DNA from: an uncultured Pelagibacteraceae bacterium
GTDB lineage: Bacteria > Pseudomonadota > Alphaproteobacteria > Pelagibacterales > Pelagibacteraceae
Assembly: GCA_902571975.1 (NCBI GenBank)
Contig: CACGED010000002.1
Location: forward strand, 90,129 to 154,128
Reading direction: 5' to 3'
DNA length: 64,000 nt
This document shows positions 51,746 to 61,449 of this stretch, piece after piece. Under the pieces are notes generated by a model, which was not told the origin of the DNA, did no database searches, and was given only the letters and a program-made list of their open reading frames with translations. A program made the translations under genes and the position numbers. The first letter of the stretch is position 1; the number at the start of each line of letters is the position of its first letter.

Positions 51746-53104
51746 ATGTTTGAAAATTTAACAAATAAATTTGAAGAAATATTTTCTTCTTTAAAAAAGG
51801 CACCCTCGCTTGATGAAAAGCAAGTAGATGAGGGTTTAAGAGAGATTAGGCTTGCTCTTTTAGAAGCGGATGTATCTTTAGAAGTTGTAAAAGAATTTAT
51901 AAATAGAGTGAAACCCAAAGCTCTTGGTCAAGAGATCGTCAGATCTACTTCACCCGGACAGATGGTAGTTAAAGTTGTTAATGATGAGTTAATTTCTTTC
52001 TTAGGGGATAAAAATTCTGATATTGAATTAAATGCAGTACCCCCTGTTCCAGTGATGTTAGTTGGGTTACAGGGTTCTGGAAAAACTACAACTACAGCTA
52101 AGTTAGCAAGATTTTTAGAGGCTAACAAAAAGAAAAAAGTTATGATGGCTAGTCTAGACGTTTACAGACCTGCTGCACAAGAGCAACTAAGACTTTTGGG
52201 TGAGCAAAATAATATAATAACGCTTCCAGTCATCAAAGATCAACTTCCTGCAGATATTTGTAGAAGAGCGATTAGTGCTGCTAATCTTAATGGAGCAGAT
52301 GTAATTCTATTTGATACAGCCGGAAGAACTCAGATTGATTTACAAATGATGAGTGAGATTAAACAAATTGAAAGTATTATAAATCCCTCAGAAACAATTC
52401 TTGTTGCAGATTCTTTGACTGGCCAAGTAGCAGCTAATGTTGCTAAAGAATTTAAAAGTACTGTTAATCTGACAGGTATTATTCTTACAAGATCAGATGG
52501 TGATGGAAGAGGTGGAGCAGCATTAAGTATGAAATATGTTGCAGATGTTCCAATTAAATTTTTAGGGGTTGGTGAAAAAATAGAAAATTTTGAAGTTTTT
52601 CACCCAGACAGAATTGCTAATCGAATTTTAGGTATGGGAGATATTGTTTCCCTTGTTGAAAAGGCTGCAGAAGATCTAGATGAAGAAAAATTAAAAAAAA
52701 CAGAGGAAAAATTAAAAAAAGGTCAGTTCTCGTTAGAGGATTATCTTACTCAGCTAAGACAAATGAAAAAAATGGGTGGTATTGAAGGTATAATGTCTTT
52801 TTTGCCTGGTGTTTCAAAAGTTAAATCTCAAATGGATCAAGCTGGAGTGGATGAAAAAATAATTACTCAAAACGAAGCAGTAATATTATCTATGACTAAA
52901 AAAGAGCGTGAAAACCCCAAGATTATAGATGGTTCTAGAAAAAAAAGAATTGCTAATGGCTCAGGAACAGACGTAGCCACTATCAATAAATTGCTTAAGC
53001 AATTTAAGATGATGTCAGAAATGATGAAAAAAATGTCTAAAGGAAATACAAAAGGGATGATGGATAAAGGCATACCACCAGAACTTTTTAATCAATTAAA
53101 ATAA
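51746..53104 (+). CDS. ffh: Signal recognition particle protein Ffh
   Basis: 452 residues from the ATG at 51746 (MFENLTNKFEEIFSSLKKA). An in-frame GTG at 51722 would place the start inside the leader RNA and is rejected. N domain, then the GTPase: GLQGSGKTTTTAKLARFL, DVYRPAAQEQLRLLG, FDTAGRTQIDLQMM and TRSDGDGRGGAALSM. The Met-rich M domain runs from ~320 (RQMKKMGGIEGIMSFLPG, KMMSEMMKKMSKGN) and binds 4.5S RNA and signal peptides. It leads the ffh-rpsP-trmD-rplS operon; rpsP follows after 12 bases. Confidence 0.97.
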   Translation: MFENLTNKFEEIFSSLKKAPSLDEKQVDEGLREIRLALLEADVSLEVVKEFINRVKPKALGQEIVRSTSPGQMVVKVVNDELISFLGDKNSDIELNAVPPVPVMLVGLQGSGKTTTTAKLARFLEANKKKKVMMASLDVYRPAAQEQLRLLGEQNNIITLPVIKDQLPADICRRAISAANLNGADVILFDTAGRTQIDLQMMSEIKQIESIINPSETILVADSLTGQVAANVAKEFKSTVNLTGIILTRSDGDGRGGAALSMKYVADVPIKFLGVGEKIENFEVFHPDRIANRILGMGDIVSLVEKAAEDLDEEKLKKTEEKLKKGQFSLEDYLTQLRQMKKMGGIEGIMSFLPGVSKVKSQMDQAGVDEKIITQNEAVILSMTKKERENPKIIDGSRKKRIANGSGTDVATINKLLKQFKMMSEMMKKMSKGNTKGMMDKGIPPELFNQLK

Positions 53105-53116
53105 ATAGGAGAACAA

Positions 53117-53572
53117 ATGTTAAAAATGCGTTTATCAATGGGAGGAACTAAGAAGAGACCAGTTTATAAGATAGTGGTTGCTGATAGTAGATTTCCAAGA
53201 GATGGAAGGTTTATAGAAAAATTAGGTTTTTTTAATCCTCTAATTCCGAGAGAAAAAAAAGAAAGAATGGGATTAGATGTTGAGAGAGTTAAGTATTGGC
53301 TGGGTCAAGGGGCACAACCAACAACAAGAGTTGCAAGATTATTAGGAGAAAATGAGATTATGCCTATGCCAGCAAAAGGTAATAATCCTCAAAAAGCAAT
53401 TCCAAAAAAAGATAGAAAGAAAACTGATGAGGGTGGCGAAGCTAAAGCAGATGCTCCTAAAACAGAAGCTCCAAAAGAAGAAGCTAAAACAGAAGCTCCA
53501 AAAGAAGAAGCTAAAACAGAAGCTCCAAAAGAAGAAGCTAAAACAGAAGCTCCGAAGGAAGAAGCTAAATAG
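53117..53572 (+). CDS. rpsP: 30S ribosomal protein S16 with repeat tail
   Basis: 151 residues. The S16 core (1 to ~80) is clear: [60 protein letters not shown]. After a basic linker the last 36 residues (116-151) are four exact copies of TEAPKEEAK, a disordered charged tail. S16 assembles the 30S body. A good Shine-Dalgarno (AGGAG, 53107-53111) precedes it. The tail is nearly the same as that of L19 two genes on. rimM, which usually follows rpsP, is absent; trmD follows directly. Confidence 0.97.
   Translation: MLKMRLSMGGTKKRPVYKIVVADSRFPRDGRFIEKLGFFNPLIPREKKERMGLDVERVKYWLGQGAQPTTRVARLLGENEIMPMPAKGNNPQKAIPKKDRKKTDEGGEAKADAPKTEAPKEEAKTEAPKEEAKTEAPKEEAKTEAPKEEAK
53462..53569 (+). repeat. Four 27-base tandem repeats in the rpsP tail
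   Basis: Four consecutive 27-base units encode TEAPKEEAK each. Only the last unit carries synonymous changes (CCG AAG in place of CCA AAA). They closely match the units in rplS at 54697, differing at about two bases per unit. Confidence 0.95.
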
Positions 53573-53576
53573 AGTA

Positions 53577-54260
53577 ATGTTTTTGTCTAGAGTATTTACG
53601 TTGTATCCTGAATACTTCCCAGGTTATTTGAGCAAAGGCCTTTTTGGAAAATCGAAAGGAAAAGAATGGGATTTAGAAACAGTAAACATAAGAGATTATG
53701 CTTTAGATAAACATAAAACTGTTGACGACACTCCTTATGGTGGCGGAAATGGAATGATTATGAAAGCAGATGTTTTGGCAAATTCATTAGATGCAAATAT
53801 CAAGGCTAAAGAAAAAACGCTTTATTTAAGTCCAAGAGGAAAAGTTTTTAATTCTAAACTTGCAAGAGAGTTTTCAAATGAAAAAACAATCAATTTAATT
53901 TGTGGACACTTCGAAGGAGTAGATGAGAGAATACTAGAAAGTAGAGGTATTGAAGAGATTAGCATTGGTGACTTTATATTGTCAGGGGGTGAAGTTGCAG
54001 CCTTTGTTGTAACAGACTCTATTCTAAGATTTATTCCAGGAATTCTAGGTAATATTAATTCCACAAGAGACGAGAGTTTTGAGAATGGCCTTCTTGAATA
54101 TCCACAATTCACAAAACCTCAAGTTTGGGAGGAAAAAAAGGTCCCAAATGTGCTAATTTCAGGTGATCATGCCAAAATTAAAGACTGGCGTTTATCCCAA
54201 TCTGAGGCTATAACACGCGACCGAAGACCAGACTTGTGGCAAAAATATAAGAAAAATTAA
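53577..54260 (+). CDS. trmD: tRNA (guanine-N1)-methyltransferase
   Basis: 227 residues from the ATG at 53577 ([20 protein letters not shown]). The frame is open far upstream through the rpsP repeats, but that part is an overlap artefact. SPOUT trefoil knot: [50 protein letters not shown] and the C-terminal [17 protein letters not shown]. It methylates G37 of tRNAs, preventing frameshifts. YGGGNGM replaces the usual YGGGPGM. It is 4 bases after rpsP and 1 base before rplS. Confidence 0.96.
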   Translation: MFLSRVFTLYPEYFPGYLSKGLFGKSKGKEWDLETVNIRDYALDKHKTVDDTPYGGGNGMIMKADVLANSLDANIKAKEKTLYLSPRGKVFNSKLAREFSNEKTINLICGHFEGVDERILESRGIEEISIGDFILSGGEVAAFVVTDSILRFIPGILGNINSTRDESFENGLLEYPQFTKPQVWEEKKVPNVLISGDHAKIKDWRLSQSEAITRDRRPDLWQKYKKN

Positions 54261-54261
54261 A

Positions 54262-54858
54262 ATGAAAAATATTGAAGAAATAAACAGATCAAATTTAAAC
54301 AAGATTATTTCTGAGAGAAAACATCCTGATTTTTTCCCTGGAGACATCGTTAAAGTTGGGGTTAGGATAACAGAAGGTAAAAGAGACAGAATTCAATATT
54401 TTGAGGGTGTATGTATTGCAAAAAAGAGTAGAGACATCAATTCATCTTTTACTGTTAGAAAAATTTCTTTTGGTGAGGGAGTAGAAAGAACTTTTGCATT
54501 ATACAGCCCAATTGTAGATACAATAAAAGTTGTAAGATCAGGAAAAGTAAGAAGAGCAAAATTATACTATCTAAGAGATAGAACCGGTAAATCTGCTAGA
54601 ATAGCTGAAAAAATTAAGAAGACTATTGGTATAGATTTAGAAACTAAAATTAATGAAGTTACTGAGGAAAACGTAATGCCATCAACTGATCCTCAAACAG
54701 AAGCTCCTAAAGAAGAAGTTAAAACAGAAGCTCCTAAAGAAGAAGTTAAAGCAGAAGCTCCTAAAGAAGAAGTTAAAACAGAAGCTCCTAAAGAAGAAGT
54801 TAAAGCAGAGCCTGTAAAAACAGAAGAACCGAAAGAAAATCAAGTACAGAAAAAATAA
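54262..54858 (+). CDS. rplS: 50S ribosomal protein L19 with repeat tail
   Basis: 198 residues; L19 is usually about 115-140. The core (1 to ~125) has [59 protein letters not shown] and [19 protein letters not shown]. Residues 146-181 are four copies of (T/A)EAPKEEVK, followed by [18 protein letters not shown]19 lies at the 30S-50S interface. The tail mirrors S16's. One base separates it from trmD, and leuC follows after 11 bases. Confidence 0.97.
   Translation: MKNIEEINRSNLNKIISERKHPDFFPGDIVKVGVRITEGKRDRIQYFEGVCIAKKSRDINSSFTVRKISFGEGVERTFALYSPIVDTIKVVRSGKVRRAKLYYLRDRTGKSARIAEKIKKTIGIDLETKINEVTEENVMPSTDPQTEAPKEEVKTEAPKEEVKAEAPKEEVKTEAPKEEVKAEPVKTEEPKENQVQKK
54697..54804 (+). repeat. Four 27-base tandem repeats in the rplS tail
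   Basis: Units encode (T/A)EAPKEEVK. They differ from the rpsP units mainly at two positions (CCA to CCT, and GCT to GTT, which turns Ala into Val). Such likeness at DNA level points to recent copying or gene conversion between the two genes. Confidence 0.93.
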
Positions 54859-54869
54859 TTTTTTTCTAA

Positions 54870-56273
54870 ATGCCTTTTACAACTTACGATAAAATTTGGA
54901 ATGAACATCTTGTTGATGAGCAACCTGATGGTACATCACTTTTGTTTGTAGATAGACATTTAATTCATGAAGTTACAAGCCCTCAAGCATTTGAAGGCTT
55001 AAGAAATTCAAACAGAAAAGTAAGACACCCTAAACTAACTCTTGCTGTTGCAGATCATAATGTTCCAACAACTGACAGGTCAAAAGGTATCGCAGATGAA
55101 GACTCGAGAATTCAAGTTGAAACTTTGAACAAAAACTGTAAGGAATTTGGAGTAGAGATTTTTGGAATGGATGATAAAAGACAAGGCATTGTCCATATCA
55201 TAGGACCTGAACAAGGTTTTACACAGCCTGGAAATATTATTGTTTGTGGTGATAGTCATACTGCAACTCATGGAGCATTTGGAGCTTTAGCTTTTGGTAT
55301 TGGAACTTCAGAAGTAGAACACGTTTTAGCAACACAAACTTTAGTTCAAAAAAAATCAAAAAACTTTAGAATTAGCGTAAATGGTTCATTACCTATTGGC
55401 GTAACATCAAAGGATGTCATCCTGCAGATAATTGGAAAAATAGGAACGGCTGGTGGTACTGGTTATGTGATTGAGTATGCTGGTAACCTTATATCTAATC
55501 TAAGTGTTGAACAAAGAATGACGATTTGCAACATGACTATTGAAGGTGGGGCAAGAGCAGGACTAATTCAACCAGATGAAAAGATATTTCAATATTTAAA
55601 AGGTAAACCAATGTCACCAAAAGGAGAAAACTGGGAAAAAGCTTTGGAATATTGGTATACATTGAAATCTGATAAGGACGCAAACTTTGATAAAGAATTA
55701 ACGTTAGATGGATCTCAAATTAAACCAATGGTAACTTGGGGAACATCTCCCCAGGATGTGGTTGAAATAGACGGTAAAGTTCCCAATCCTGAAAGTGAAA
55801 CTGACCCAGATAGAAAAAATTCAATTAACAGATCATTAAATTATATGGGATTAAAACCAAATACGAACATTCAAGATATTAAGATTGATAAGGTTTTTAT
55901 AGGAAGCTGCACTAACGGAAGAATAGAAGATATAAGAGAGGCAGCTAAAATATTAAAAGATAAAAAAGTTGCATCACATGTACATGCAATGATTGTCCCA
56001 GGTTCTGGTTTAGTTAAAGAGCAAGCCGAGCAAGAGGGGCTAGATAAAATATTTTTACAATCAGGATTCGAATGGAGAGAACCAGGCTGTTCAATGTGTC
56101 TAGCAATGAACGCAGATAAACTTAAACCTGAAGAAAGATGTGCATCTACCTCTAATAGAAATTTTGAGGGTAGACAGGGAAGAGGTGGTAGAACGCATTT
56201 AGTTAGTCCAGCAATGGCAGCAGCAGCTGCAATTTCTGGAAACTTAGATGATGTTAGAAAATACCAAAATTAA
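54870..56273 (+). CDS. leuC: 3-isopropylmalate dehydratase large subunit
   Basis: 467 residues, aconitase superfamily. [42 protein letters not shown], and the three [4Fe-4S] cysteines in [13 protein letters not shown] and [11 protein letters not shown], plus [18 protein letters not shown]. With LeuD it isomerises isopropylmalate in leucine synthesis. Starts the leuC-leuD-leuB run; 0-base gap to leuD. Confidence 0.98.
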   Translation: MPFTTYDKIWNEHLVDEQPDGTSLLFVDRHLIHEVTSPQAFEGLRNSNRKVRHPKLTLAVADHNVPTTDRSKGIADEDSRIQVETLNKNCKEFGVEIFGMDDKRQGIVHIIGPEQGFTQPGNIIVCGDSHTATHGAFGALAFGIGTSEVEHVLATQTLVQKKSKNFRISVNGSLPIGVTSKDVILQIIGKIGTAGGTGYVIEYAGNLISNLSVEQRMTICNMTIEGGARAGLIQPDEKIFQYLKGKPMSPKGENWEKALEYWYTLKSDKDANFDKELTLDGSQIKPMVTWGTSPQDVVEIDGKVPNPESETDPDRKNSINRSLNYMGLKPNTNIQDIKIDKVFIGSCTNGRIEDIREAAKILKDKKVASHVHAMIVPGSGLVKEQAEQEGLDKIFLQSGFEWREPGCSMCLAMNADKLKPEERCASTSNRNFEGRQGRGGRTHLVSPAMAAAAAISGNLDDVRKYQN

Positions 56274-56879
56274 ATGAATAAATTTATCTCAATAAAAAGT
56301 ATTCCAGCTTATCTACCTATCGTCAATATAGATACAGACATGATAATTCCTAAACAGTTTTTAAAAACTATAAAAAGAACTGGACTAGGAAAAAATTTAT
56401 TTTTTGAAATGAGATATGACCAAAGTGGTAAAGAGATAGATGACTTTATTTTAAATAATAGTCCATATAATAATTCTAAAATTTTAATTGCAGGAAAGAA
56501 TTTTGGATGTGGTTCTTCTAGAGAACATGCTCCTTGGGCTTTAATGGATTTTGGAATAACTTGCGTAATTAGTTCAAGTTATGCAGATATATTTTATAAT
56601 AACTGTTTTAAGAATGGTATTCTCCCAATTGCAATTCCAGAAGATCAAATTAAAGAAATTTCAGAGTATTCGAATAGAAAAGAGGAAATTTCTGTAAATT
56701 TACCTGAGCAAACAATAAGTTTCGGTAATAAAGAAATTAAATTTGAAATAGATCAATTTAAGAAAAAATGTCTAATTGAGGGATTAGATGACATAGCTTT
56801 ATCACTAGAAAAATCTGAAAAAATAATTTCATACGAAAATAAAATTAAAGAAGCAAAACCTTGGATATTTAATGATTAA
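56274..56879 (+). CDS. leuD: 3-isopropylmalate dehydratase small subunit
   Basis: 201 residues. [39 protein letters not shown] with the swivel-domain Ser/Arg loop, and [19 protein letters not shown]. Partner of LeuC. Its stop overlaps the leuB ATG by 8 bases. Confidence 0.98.
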   Translation: MNKFISIKSIPAYLPIVNIDTDMIIPKQFLKTIKRTGLGKNLFFEMRYDQSGKEIDDFILNNSPYNNSKILIAGKNFGCGSSREHAPWALMDFGITCVISSSYADIFYNNCFKNGILPIAIPEDQIKEISEYSNRKEEISVNLPEQTISFGNKEIKFEIDQFKKKCLIEGLDDIALSLEKSEKIISYENKIKEAKPWIFND

Positions 56880-57978
56880 AATTAAAAAAAGAAAAATTTT
56901 ATTATTACCAGGGGATGGTATCGGACCTGAGGTAATTGCTGAAGTCAAAAAAATAATTGAATGGTTTAACTCAAATAAATCCTTGGATTTTGAAATTGAC
57001 CAAGATTTGGTTGGTGGTGCTGCTTATGATAAATATGGAACTCCAATAACTGATGAAGCTTTTTACAAGGCACAAGAAAGCGCTGCAGTAATATTGGGTG
57101 CTGTTGGTGGACCAAAATGGGATAATATTGATTTTTCAAAAAAACCAGAGAGAGCTCTATTAAAATTAAGAAAAGAATTAAAATTATTTGCAAATTTGAG
57201 ACCTGCAATTTGTTTCAAACAACTTGTTGATGCCTCAAGTTTAAAGCCTGAATTTGTTTCTAATTTAGATATACTTTTTGTTAGAGAATTAACGGGTGGG
57301 ATTTATTTTGGTGAACCTAGAGGGATAAAACCAATAGACAATGGTGAAAGAAAAGGAATTAATACTCATGTCTATACTACTAGTGAAATTGAGAGAGTAG
57401 CTCGAGTTGCATTCGATCTAGCGAGAAAAAGAAATAATAAAGTCACCTCTTGTGAAAAGTCCAATGTCATGGAGGCAGGTCAATTATGGAAAGAAGAAGT
57501 TCAAGCAATTCATGAAAAAGAATACAGTGATGTAGAATTAAATCATATGCTAGCAGATAACTGTGCAATGCAGTTAGTTAGAAATCCCAAACAATTTGAT
57601 GTGATAGTAACAGATAATCTTTTTGGTGACATGCTATCAGATGAAGCTGCAATGTTGACCGGTTCTCTAGGGCTTTTGCCATCTGCGTCCCTTGGAGCCA
57701 AAGATAAAAACGGTAATATGAGATCTTTATATGAGCCAGTTCATGGATCAGCACCCGATATAGCAGGTCAAGGTATTGCTAATCCAATAGCAACAATACT
57801 GAGTTTTGCAATGGCTTTAAGATATTCTTTAGACCTAGATAAAGAGGCAGATAGTTTAGAAAAAGCTGTTCAAGGTGTGCTTGATGAGGGTCTTAGAACT
57901 AAAGATATTATTTCTAAGGGAATGAAAGAAGTATCAACATCAGTGATGGGAGATGCGATAATTTCAAAATTGCAATAA
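56872..57978 (+). CDS. leuB: 3-isopropylmalate dehydrogenase
   Basis: 368 residues. [49 protein letters not shown], the metal Asp residues in [29 protein letters not shown] and [20 protein letters not shown] for NAD. It oxidises and decarboxylates 3-isopropylmalate to 2-oxoisocaproate. leuA is not in the window. Followed after 26 bases by the DMSP genes. Confidence 0.98.
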   Translation: MIKIKKRKILLLPGDGIGPEVIAEVKKIIEWFNSNKSLDFEIDQDLVGGAAYDKYGTPITDEAFYKAQESAAVILGAVGGPKWDNIDFSKKPERALLKLRKELKLFANLRPAICFKQLVDASSLKPEFVSNLDILFVRELTGGIYFGEPRGIKPIDNGERKGINTHVYTTSEIERVARVAFDLARKRNNKVTSCEKSNVMEAGQLWKEEVQAIHEKEYSDVELNHMLADNCAMQLVRNPKQFDVIVTDNLFGDMLSDEAAMLTGSLGLLPSASLGAKDKNGNMRSLYEPVHGSAPDIAGQGIANPIATILSFAMALRYSLDLDKEADSLEKAVQGVLDEGLRTKDIISKGMKEVSTSVMGDAIISKLQ

Positions 57979-58004
57979 TTAAACATTTATTCTAAAGTAT
58001 ATTT

Positions 58005-59768
58005 ATGCCAACTTATAATGCACCAGTAGATGATATGATGTTTCTCTTTGATAAATTGAGGAACAATAAAAAATATAATGAAATTGAAAAATATAAAGAA
58101 GTTAACACAGAATTAGTTAAAGATATTTTAGATGAAGCAGCAAAAATTACTCAAAATTTAATCTTACCTCTTGCAAAAAGTGGAGATGAAACGCCAGCTG
58201 TTTTAGAAAATGGCGTGGTTAGAACACCTCCAGGATATAAGGAAGCTTATCAAAAATTTATAGAAGATGGATGGATTTCTTTATCTTGTGATCCGAAATA
58301 TGGTGGTCAAGGAATGCCTAAAACAGTAAGCACTTTCTTTGATGAAATGTTATCATCTGCAAGTTTATCTTTTAAACTTTACAGTGAATTGACTATTGGA
58401 GCATATAACTGTTTGTTAAGGCACGCTGATGATGAAATAAAAAATACTTATTTACCTAAAATGGTCGAGGGTAAATGGAGCGGTACAATGTGTTTAACTG
58501 AACCAGTATGTGGAACAGACTTAGGTCTTCTAAAAACTAAAGCAGTTGATCAAAACGATGGAACTTACAAAATCAGTGGTCAAAAAATTTTTATTACTTC
58601 TGGTGATCAAGATTTAACAGAAAATATTATTCATTTAGTATTAGCTCGATCAACAGACTCACCAGCAGGAACAAAAGGTATCAGTTTATTTTTAGTTCCA
58701 AAATTTGTTTTGAATAAAGATGGATCAGTTGGGCCAAGAAACGGAGTTTCAACAGGTTCAATAGAAAACAAAATGGGCATTAAAGGATCTGCAACATGCG
58801 TGTTAAATTTTGATGATGCTGTTGGTTATATGATTGGACCTAAAAACAAAGGCCTTAACTCTATGTTCACAATGATGAATTTAGAGAGAATTATTGTTGG
58901 GATTCAAGGTTTAGGCATTTCTGAAATTGCATACCAAAATTCTCTTACTTATGCCAAAGAAAGAAAACAAGGTAAGGCATTTAATTCAAAATCAAATAAT
59001 GGTGCAGATTTTATTATTGATCACGTTGATATTAGACGGTCACTTTTGAGCATGAAGTCTATGATAGAGGGACAAAGAGCCTTGAGTTTCTGGTTGTCTC
59101 AACAAATTGAAGTTAGCTTAAATCATTCTGATGAAAAAATAAAACAAGAAGCTTCAGATCTTGTTTCATTAATGACCCCAGTTGTTAAGTCACTTTTCAC
59201 GGATAATGCAATGGAAATAACAAGTGAAGCAATGCAAATTCATGGAGGATATGGATTTACGAAAGATCAAGGTATTGAACAATTTTACAGAGACAATAGA
59301 ATTACACCAATTTATGAGGGAACAAATTCAGTTCAGGCAGCTGACTTAGTCTTCAGAAAATTAATTAACAAAAATGGTGATATTATTGAAAACTATCTAA
59401 ACTTAGTTAAGGACGAGATTAAAATTACTGACAAAAAAGCCGATCCTTTTGTAAAACAACTTAACTATCATCTTGATATTTTGTCAAAATTTACTGATTG
59501 GATGAAGGAAAAAATAAAAAATTCTCCAGAAGACGCAAGTGGAGCATGTAATGATTATTTAAAAGTTCTTGGTTTAGTTGCAACTGGGCATGCTTGGTTA
59601 AAAGTTCTAGAAGTTTCCTTCAAAGAATATGAAAGCAATAAAGATTTTTATGAGGATAAAATCCAAACTGCAAACTTTTTCTTTAATAGAGTACTTCCTA
59701 GGATAGAAAGTAGTTATATTACCGCAACTACTGGAAGTAATTATATTATGAATTACAAATTTAATTAG
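58005..59768 (+). CDS. dmdC: Acyl-CoA dehydrogenase, probable methylmercaptopropionyl-CoA dehydrogenase
   Basis: 587 residues, the long-type acyl-CoA dehydrogenase typical of DmdC. GKWSGTMCLTEPVCGTDLG, ISGQKIFITSGDQDLTENII, MGIKGSATCVLNFDDAVGYM, GLGISEIAYQNSLTYAKERK, and the catalytic base Glu438 in TPIYEGTNSVQAADLVFRKL. In the DMSP demethylation pathway it oxidises methylmercaptopropionyl-CoA to methylthioacryloyl-CoA. The assignment to dmdC, over a general fatty acyl-CoA dehydrogenase, rests on its length and on being next to the dmdB-like ligase and dmdA. One base before dmdB. Confidence 0.9.
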   Translation: MPTYNAPVDDMMFLFDKLRNNKKYNEIEKYKEVNTELVKDILDEAAKITQNLILPLAKSGDETPAVLENGVVRTPPGYKEAYQKFIEDGWISLSCDPKYGGQGMPKTVSTFFDEMLSSASLSFKLYSELTIGAYNCLLRHADDEIKNTYLPKMVEGKWSGTMCLTEPVCGTDLGLLKTKAVDQNDGTYKISGQKIFITSGDQDLTENIIHLVLARSTDSPAGTKGISLFLVPKFVLNKDGSVGPRNGVSTGSIENKMGIKGSATCVLNFDDAVGYMIGPKNKGLNSMFTMMNLERIIVGIQGLGISEIAYQNSLTYAKERKQGKAFNSKSNNGADFIIDHVDIRRSLLSMKSMIEGQRALSFWLSQQIEVSLNHSDEKIKQEASDLVSLMTPVVKSLFTDNAMEITSEAMQIHGGYGFTKDQGIEQFYRDNRITPIYEGTNSVQAADLVFRKLINKNGDIIENYLNLVKDEIKITDKKADPFVKQLNYHLDILSKFTDWMKEKIKNSPEDASGACNDYLKVLGLVATGHAWLKVLEVSFKEYESNKDFYEDKIQTANFFFNRVLPRIESSYITATTGSNYIMNYKFN

Positions 59769-59769
59769 A

Positions 59770-61398
59770 ATGAATCCTTATGAAACAAATTTGGATAAAA
59801 ACGATGCCAATTATGTTCCATTAACTCCTTTATCATTTATAGAAAGAGCAAAAGATATTTATCCAAACTACGAAGCAGTAGTTTATGAAAGTAGGAAATA
59901 CACTTGGAGTGAAGTTTACAAAAGATGTATTAAGTTTGCTAGTGCATTAGATAAATTAGGAATTAAAACAGGTGATACGGTATCTGTTTTGGCTTTTAAC
60001 ACACCTGAAATATTCGAAGCGCATTATTCAATACCTATGGTTGGAGCAGTTATTAATGCTATTAATACAAGACTAGACTCAAAAACAATTAGTTACATTT
60101 TAAATCACAGTGAAGCAAAGGTGCTAATTGTAGATAGACAATTTCATGATGTAGTAAAAAAAGCTTTAGAGGAAGTTAATTCGAAAATTACTATAATTGA
60201 TATAGATGATAAAGATGCAAACCTAACCGATTCAAAAAATATAGGATCGTTGGAATATGAGGAGTTTTTAAATTCTGGAGATGAAAATTTTATATGGAAA
60301 ATGCCAAAAGATGAGTGGCAAGCTATAGCATTAGGTTATACATCTGGAACAACTGGTAATCCAAAAGGTGTTGTTTATCATCATAGAGGATCATATTTAA
60401 TGGCAACTGGAAGTGCAGTTGCATGGAACATGCCTAATCAGTTAAATTTTTTATACACAGTACCAATGTTTCATTGTAATGGCTGGTGCTATCCTTGGAC
60501 AATGTCAATGATTCACGGTCGAGTAATTTGTCTGAGAAATATTGATGTAAAAAAGATATTTGAATTAATTGATAAATATGAAGTTACTCATTTTGGTGGA
60601 GCACCAATAGTTTTAAACATGTTAGCTAATGCACCTCAGGATCAGCAAAAAGAGTTAAAAAGAAAAGTGTATGTATTAACAGCAGGTGCTCCTCCTCCGA
60701 GTATAATTTTCGAAAAAATGCAAAAGTTAGGTTTCGAAGTAATGCATGTATATGGTCTAACGGAAACCTATGGTCATATTTTGCAGTGTGCATGGAATCA
60801 AGAATGGGATGAATTAGATCAAAATAATCAAAATGAAATAAGAGCAAGACAAGGTGTAAGATATCCCAATACAGAAGGCGTTATTGTAATGGACCCTGAA
60901 ACAATGAAGCCCGTTCCTCATGATGGAAAAACAATGGGCGAAATAATGATTAGAGGGAATGTTGTAATGAAAGGTTATTTTAAAGACAAAGAAGCTACAC
61001 AAAAATCAATGGATGGAGGATGGTTTCATTCTGGGGATTTAGCTGTAACTCATCCAAGTGGTTACATAAAAATACAGGATCGATCAAAAGATATTATAAT
61101 TTCAGGTGGGGAAAATATTTCATCTATTGAGATAGAAAATACGATTTCAAAACATCCGGCTGTATCTCTAGCAGCTGTTGTAGCTAAACCAGATGAAAAA
61201 TGGGGTGAAACACCTTGTGCTTTTGTTGAATTAATTGAGGGAAAATCAAGCTCAGAAGAGGAAATTATTAAATTTTGTCGAGAAACTCTTGCTGGATTTA
61301 AACTTCCTAAGAAGGTTGTGTTTGCTCCACTACCAAAGACATCTACTGGAAAGATACAAAAGTTTGAACTGAGAAAACAAGCTAAAGAATTAAACTAA
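59770..61398 (+). CDS. dmdB: AMP-binding CoA ligase, probable methylmercaptopropionate-CoA ligase
   Basis: 542 residues, ANL superfamily, medium-chain-like. LGYTSGTTGNPKGVVYHHRG, VPMFHCNGWCYPWTMSMIHG, HVYGLTETYGHILQCAWN, GGWFHSGDLAVTHPSGYIKI, IISGGENISSIEIENTISKH and catalytic Lys in PLPKTSTGKIQKFELRKQA. It activates 3-methylmercaptopropionate, the product of DmdA, with ATP and CoA. The sequence context dmdC-dmdB-dmdA supports the name; the ligase may also use other short fatty acids. Confidence 0.9.
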   Translation: MNPYETNLDKNDANYVPLTPLSFIERAKDIYPNYEAVVYESRKYTWSEVYKRCIKFASALDKLGIKTGDTVSVLAFNTPEIFEAHYSIPMVGAVINAINTRLDSKTISYILNHSEAKVLIVDRQFHDVVKKALEEVNSKITIIDIDDKDANLTDSKNIGSLEYEEFLNSGDENFIWKMPKDEWQAIALGYTSGTTGNPKGVVYHHRGSYLMATGSAVAWNMPNQLNFLYTVPMFHCNGWCYPWTMSMIHGRVICLRNIDVKKIFELIDKYEVTHFGGAPIVLNMLANAPQDQQKELKRKVYVLTAGAPPPSIIFEKMQKLGFEVMHVYGLTETYGHILQCAWNQEWDELDQNNQNEIRARQGVRYPNTEGVIVMDPETMKPVPHDGKTMGEIMIRGNVVMKGYFKDKEATQKSMDGGWFHSGDLAVTHPSGYIKIQDRSKDIIISGGENISSIEIENTISKHPAVSLAAVVAKPDEKWGETPCAFVELIEGKSSSEEEIIKFCRETLAGFKLPKKVVFAPLPKTSTGKIQKFELRKQAKELN

Positions 61399-61449
61399 TA
61401 TAGTTTCTTTACAAAAATCAAATAAGATGGCAGTAATGCTCAAAAAAAT

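Noticed and set aside
51607..51918. Minus-strand 103-codon frame across the ffh leader
   Set aside because: It runs antisense to the start of ffh and the structured leader, and its product resembles no protein.
53352..53576. N-terminal extension of trmD over the rpsP tail
   Set aside because: The extra residues are only Lys/Gln repeats read out of frame from the rpsP repeats; TrmD starts at [11 protein letters not shown].
53462..54804. CRISPR-like array from the 27-base repeats
   Set aside because: The units are head-to-tail without spacers, lie in frame inside two ribosomal protein genes and encode a charged peptide.
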